This document shows positions 5,010-6,675 of a stretch of DNA of 6,675 nt, in pieces. The notes beneath the pieces are model-generated. The model did not search any database, was not told where the DNA came from, and was given only the letters and a program-made list of their open reading frames with translations. This DNA comes from Lachnospiraceae bacterium (GTDB lineage Bacteria; Bacillota; Clostridia; Lachnospirales; Lachnospiraceae), in the NCBI GenBank assembly GCA_017443685.1, contig JAFSYD010000283.1, forward strand, positions 1 to 6,675, in the 5' to 3' direction. The position numbers and the translations under genes are program-made. Each line of letters opens with the position of its first letter. Within the stretch, counting starts at the first letter, position 1.

Positions 5010-6675
5010 TAGAGCGACAGATCAAAAAACGAACCGAAAGCTATACGCCGGAATGGAATTACGATCCAAACGATCCCGATGTCGGGGCTGCAGTGGCGAA
5101 GGCGTTCATTCAGATGATGAAGCGCTCCGCCAAAAAGTTTGAGCAGTTTACCTTGAAGAACCGGATCGCGTTTTTAAACGAGCTGGGGGCGGATCTTCTG
5201 CCCAGTGTCTGCGCGGACGGGTATGTGCAGTTTTCGCTTGTGAACGACGAGATGGAGGGCGTTGAGGTCGCGGAGGGGACGCGTCTTTTTGCCGCGGTAG
5301 ATGAAGAGGAGTCCGGCAGGGTGACCTTCCTTACGACGGAGCCGACCTATGTCTCGCCGGCAAGGATCGATGTGTGCTATGCCGTGGATACGCGTGCGGA
5401 CACCATTTACGAGATCTGCGACGAGGAGGGGAACCACGCGGCGGAGTACCCCGTGAAAATGTTTGCGCGCGCAGGGGAGAATAAGCAGGAGCATTGCTGT
5501 TATCTTGCGCTTGACGAGATGCTGACGCTTGCGAAGGAGGCAACGATCGTTTGTGATCTGGGGCTTGAGGCAGGCCGGATTCGTGCGGAGTATTACACCG
5601 AAGACGGATGGTTTGCGTTTGCGGATGTCCGCAACGAGGACGGGGGACTTGTTCTCCGCCGTACATCGAAGGATCCCGCGTCGGTGCCCGTGGAGGTCAA
5701 CGGCAAGGAGCGTTCCTGGCTTCGGATCAGCCAGACGCAGATGCGGGATGAGTCGCCGCTGGAGCTTTCCTATCCGGCCATACGCACGGAGTCCGCGGCA
5801 TCTCTTCCGGATACGGTGTACCATCAGGATATGGAATGCGACCGGAATAAGTTTTTGCCCTTCGGGGAGAGTCTGATGCGCTATGATGAGGTATATTTTG
5901 CCTCGGACGAAGTGTTAAAAAGGCACGGGGCAAGGATCACGTTTTCGTTCCGGCTCGACTTTGTGCAGCTGCCGCTCGAGACCAATGACCAGGACGTCAT
6001 CGACTGGCAGTGGATCATGGAGCGGAGCGAGTTCCGTCCGGTGCCCGAATATGATGTGTCCATCGCGGAGGTGACCTGGGAGTATTTCAACGGTAACGGC
6101 TGGGCGCGTCTTCACATGGATGGGGATTACAGGGAAGTATTTTCCTACATCGATGGAAAAAAGGGGCGGTTTGTTACGATGACGTTTCTTTGTCCGCAGG
6201 ATATGACACATACCTTAGGAGGGGCGACGGATTCCTACTTTATCCGCGCGCGTATCTTAAGGGTCAATAACCAATATAAGCTCAAGGGTCAGTACATCCT
6301 TCCGGTTCTTGAGAATGTAGGGTTTGGCTACCGCTATGAAGCCAGGCAGCCGGCGGAATGCGTAATGACGAAAAATAATCTGGCATGGAAGACATACCGG
6401 CGGGGTGATAAAATATGCCCGTACCACAAGATGCCTGATCCGCATCGCACGATGTACTTAGGGTTTACAAGAAGCCCCGAAGGATTCCCCTTCAAGTGGT
6501 ACGTCCAGCTGGAAGGCACGGGGGAGAAGCAGGTATCCCCTGTCTCCTTTGAAGCGTGGAACGGCAAGGAGTGGCGCGTCCTGCATCCGGCGGATACCAC
6601 GGCCCAGTTTGCCAAGAGCGGTGAGATCACCTTCGCCGTTCGAAAGGACATAGAAGAACGGGATCTCTTCGGCAA
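5006..6675 (+). CDS. baseplate J-like wedge protein (Afp11-like), 3' partial
   Basis: An open frame from ATG 5006 runs off the window with no stop (556 full codons). It is a large wedge protein of the eCIS baseplate (Afp11, 'putative baseplate assembly protein' family). The N-terminus has the family's signature order: YTPEWNYDPNDPDVG (13-27), a helix ending in FEQFTLKNRIAFLNELGADLLPS (45-67), then VEVAEGTRLFA (86-96) and VTFLTTEPTYVSPARI (106-121). Later parts hold beta domains: VYFASDEVLKRHGARITFSFRL (297-318), and two similar modules, WEYFNGNGWARLHMDG (358-373) and FEAWNGKEWRVLHPAD (515-530). The conserved C-terminal gp47-like core lies beyond the window. The start overlaps the gp25 stop by 4 bases, with GAGGG at 4992-4996 as ribosome site. 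Confidence 0.93.
   Translation, partial: MIERQIKKRTESYTPEWNYDPNDPDVGAAVAKAFIQMMKRSAKKFEQFTLKNRIAFLNELGADLLPSVCADGYVQFSLVNDEMEGVEVAEGTRLFAAVDEEESGRVTFLTTEPTYVSPARIDVCYAVDTRADTIYEICDEEGNHAAEYPVKMFARAGENKQEHCCYLALDEMLTLAKEATIVCDLGLEAGRIRAEYYTEDGWFAFADVRNEDGGLVLRRTSKDPASVPVEVNGKERSWLRISQTQMRDESPLELSYPAIRTESAASLPDTVYHQDMECDRNKFLPFGESLMRYDEVYFASDEVLKRHGARITFSFRLDFVQLPLETNDQDVIDWQWIMERSEFRPVPEYDVSIAEVTWEYFNGNGWARLHMDGDYREVFSYIDGKKGRFVTMTFLCPQDMTHTLGGATDSYFIRARILRVNNQYKLKGQYILPVLENVGFGYRYEARQPAECVMTKNNLAWKTYRRGDKICPYHKMPDPHRTMYLGFTRSPEGFPFKWYVQLEGTGEKQVSPVSFEAWNGKEWRVLHPADTTAQFAKSGEITFAVRKDIEERDLFG

Noticed and set aside
5174..5824. 216-codon frame on the - strand opposite the J gene
   Set aside because: The + strand frame gives a clear Afp11-like protein throughout; the antisense product is Arg/His/Leu-rich with no recognisable motif.
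2004..6675. Ordinary prophage tail module
   Set aside because: Adaptor with CIS-tube plus LysM, the gp25 NPFNLVFPF ending and the Afp11-type J N-terminus favour eCIS, though phage origin cannot be excluded without flanking genes.
1..6675. tRNA, rRNA, CRISPR array or insertion sequence
   Set aside because: No cloverleaf-like gene, no regularly spaced repeats and no transposase frame or terminal inverted repeats were seen.

Overview
The window looks like chromosomal sequence of a Gram-positive gut-type Clostridium relative, probably Lachnospiraceae. The reasons are strong GGAGG-type ribosome sites, a textbook extended -10 promoter, moderately high GC with an AT-rich promoter island, and a GGDEF/degenerate-EAL signalling protein. 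The family placement is inference; no taxonomic marker gene is present. All recognised genes lie on the + strand.

Layout. From the left edge to 1736 is the 3' part of a multidomain signalling gene: a GAF-like tail, PAS, GGDEF and a shrunken, motif-less EAL remnant carrying an Ala-rich insert. From 1737 to 2003 is a 267-base gap. It holds a possible 61-codon membrane peptide gene (1751-1936), a strong sigma-A promoter (TTGCAA / TGGTATAAT, 1882-1911), a dyad over the -35 box, and a small hairpin in the leader. From 2004 to the right edge is a tight operon of five baseplate genes: CIS-tube/LysM adaptor (Afp7-like), gpD-like spike hub, gpV-like spike with OB fold and beta-helix, gp25/TssE-like wedge, and an Afp11-like baseplate J protein cut by the window edge. 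Gaps are 10, 22 and 13 bases, followed by a 4-base ATGA overlap.

How the genes work together. These five proteins are the central hub, spike and wedge of a contractile injection system. The adaptor joins tube to hub, gpD and gpV together form the membrane-piercing spike, and gp25 and J build the wedge that triggers sheath contraction. The form of the LysM adaptor and of the J protein point to an extracellular contractile injection system (eCIS; Afp/PVC class) rather than an ordinary Myoviridae-type prophage. No sheath, tube, AAA+ ATPase, tape measure, fibre, PAAR tip or cargo gene lies in the window.

The most unusual points are that this operon starts at the baseplate adaptor behind its own promoter, that the spike is encoded as two genes, that the usual PAAR gene between gp25 and J is missing, and that a c-di-GMP-type signalling gene with a decayed EAL half sits immediately upstream.
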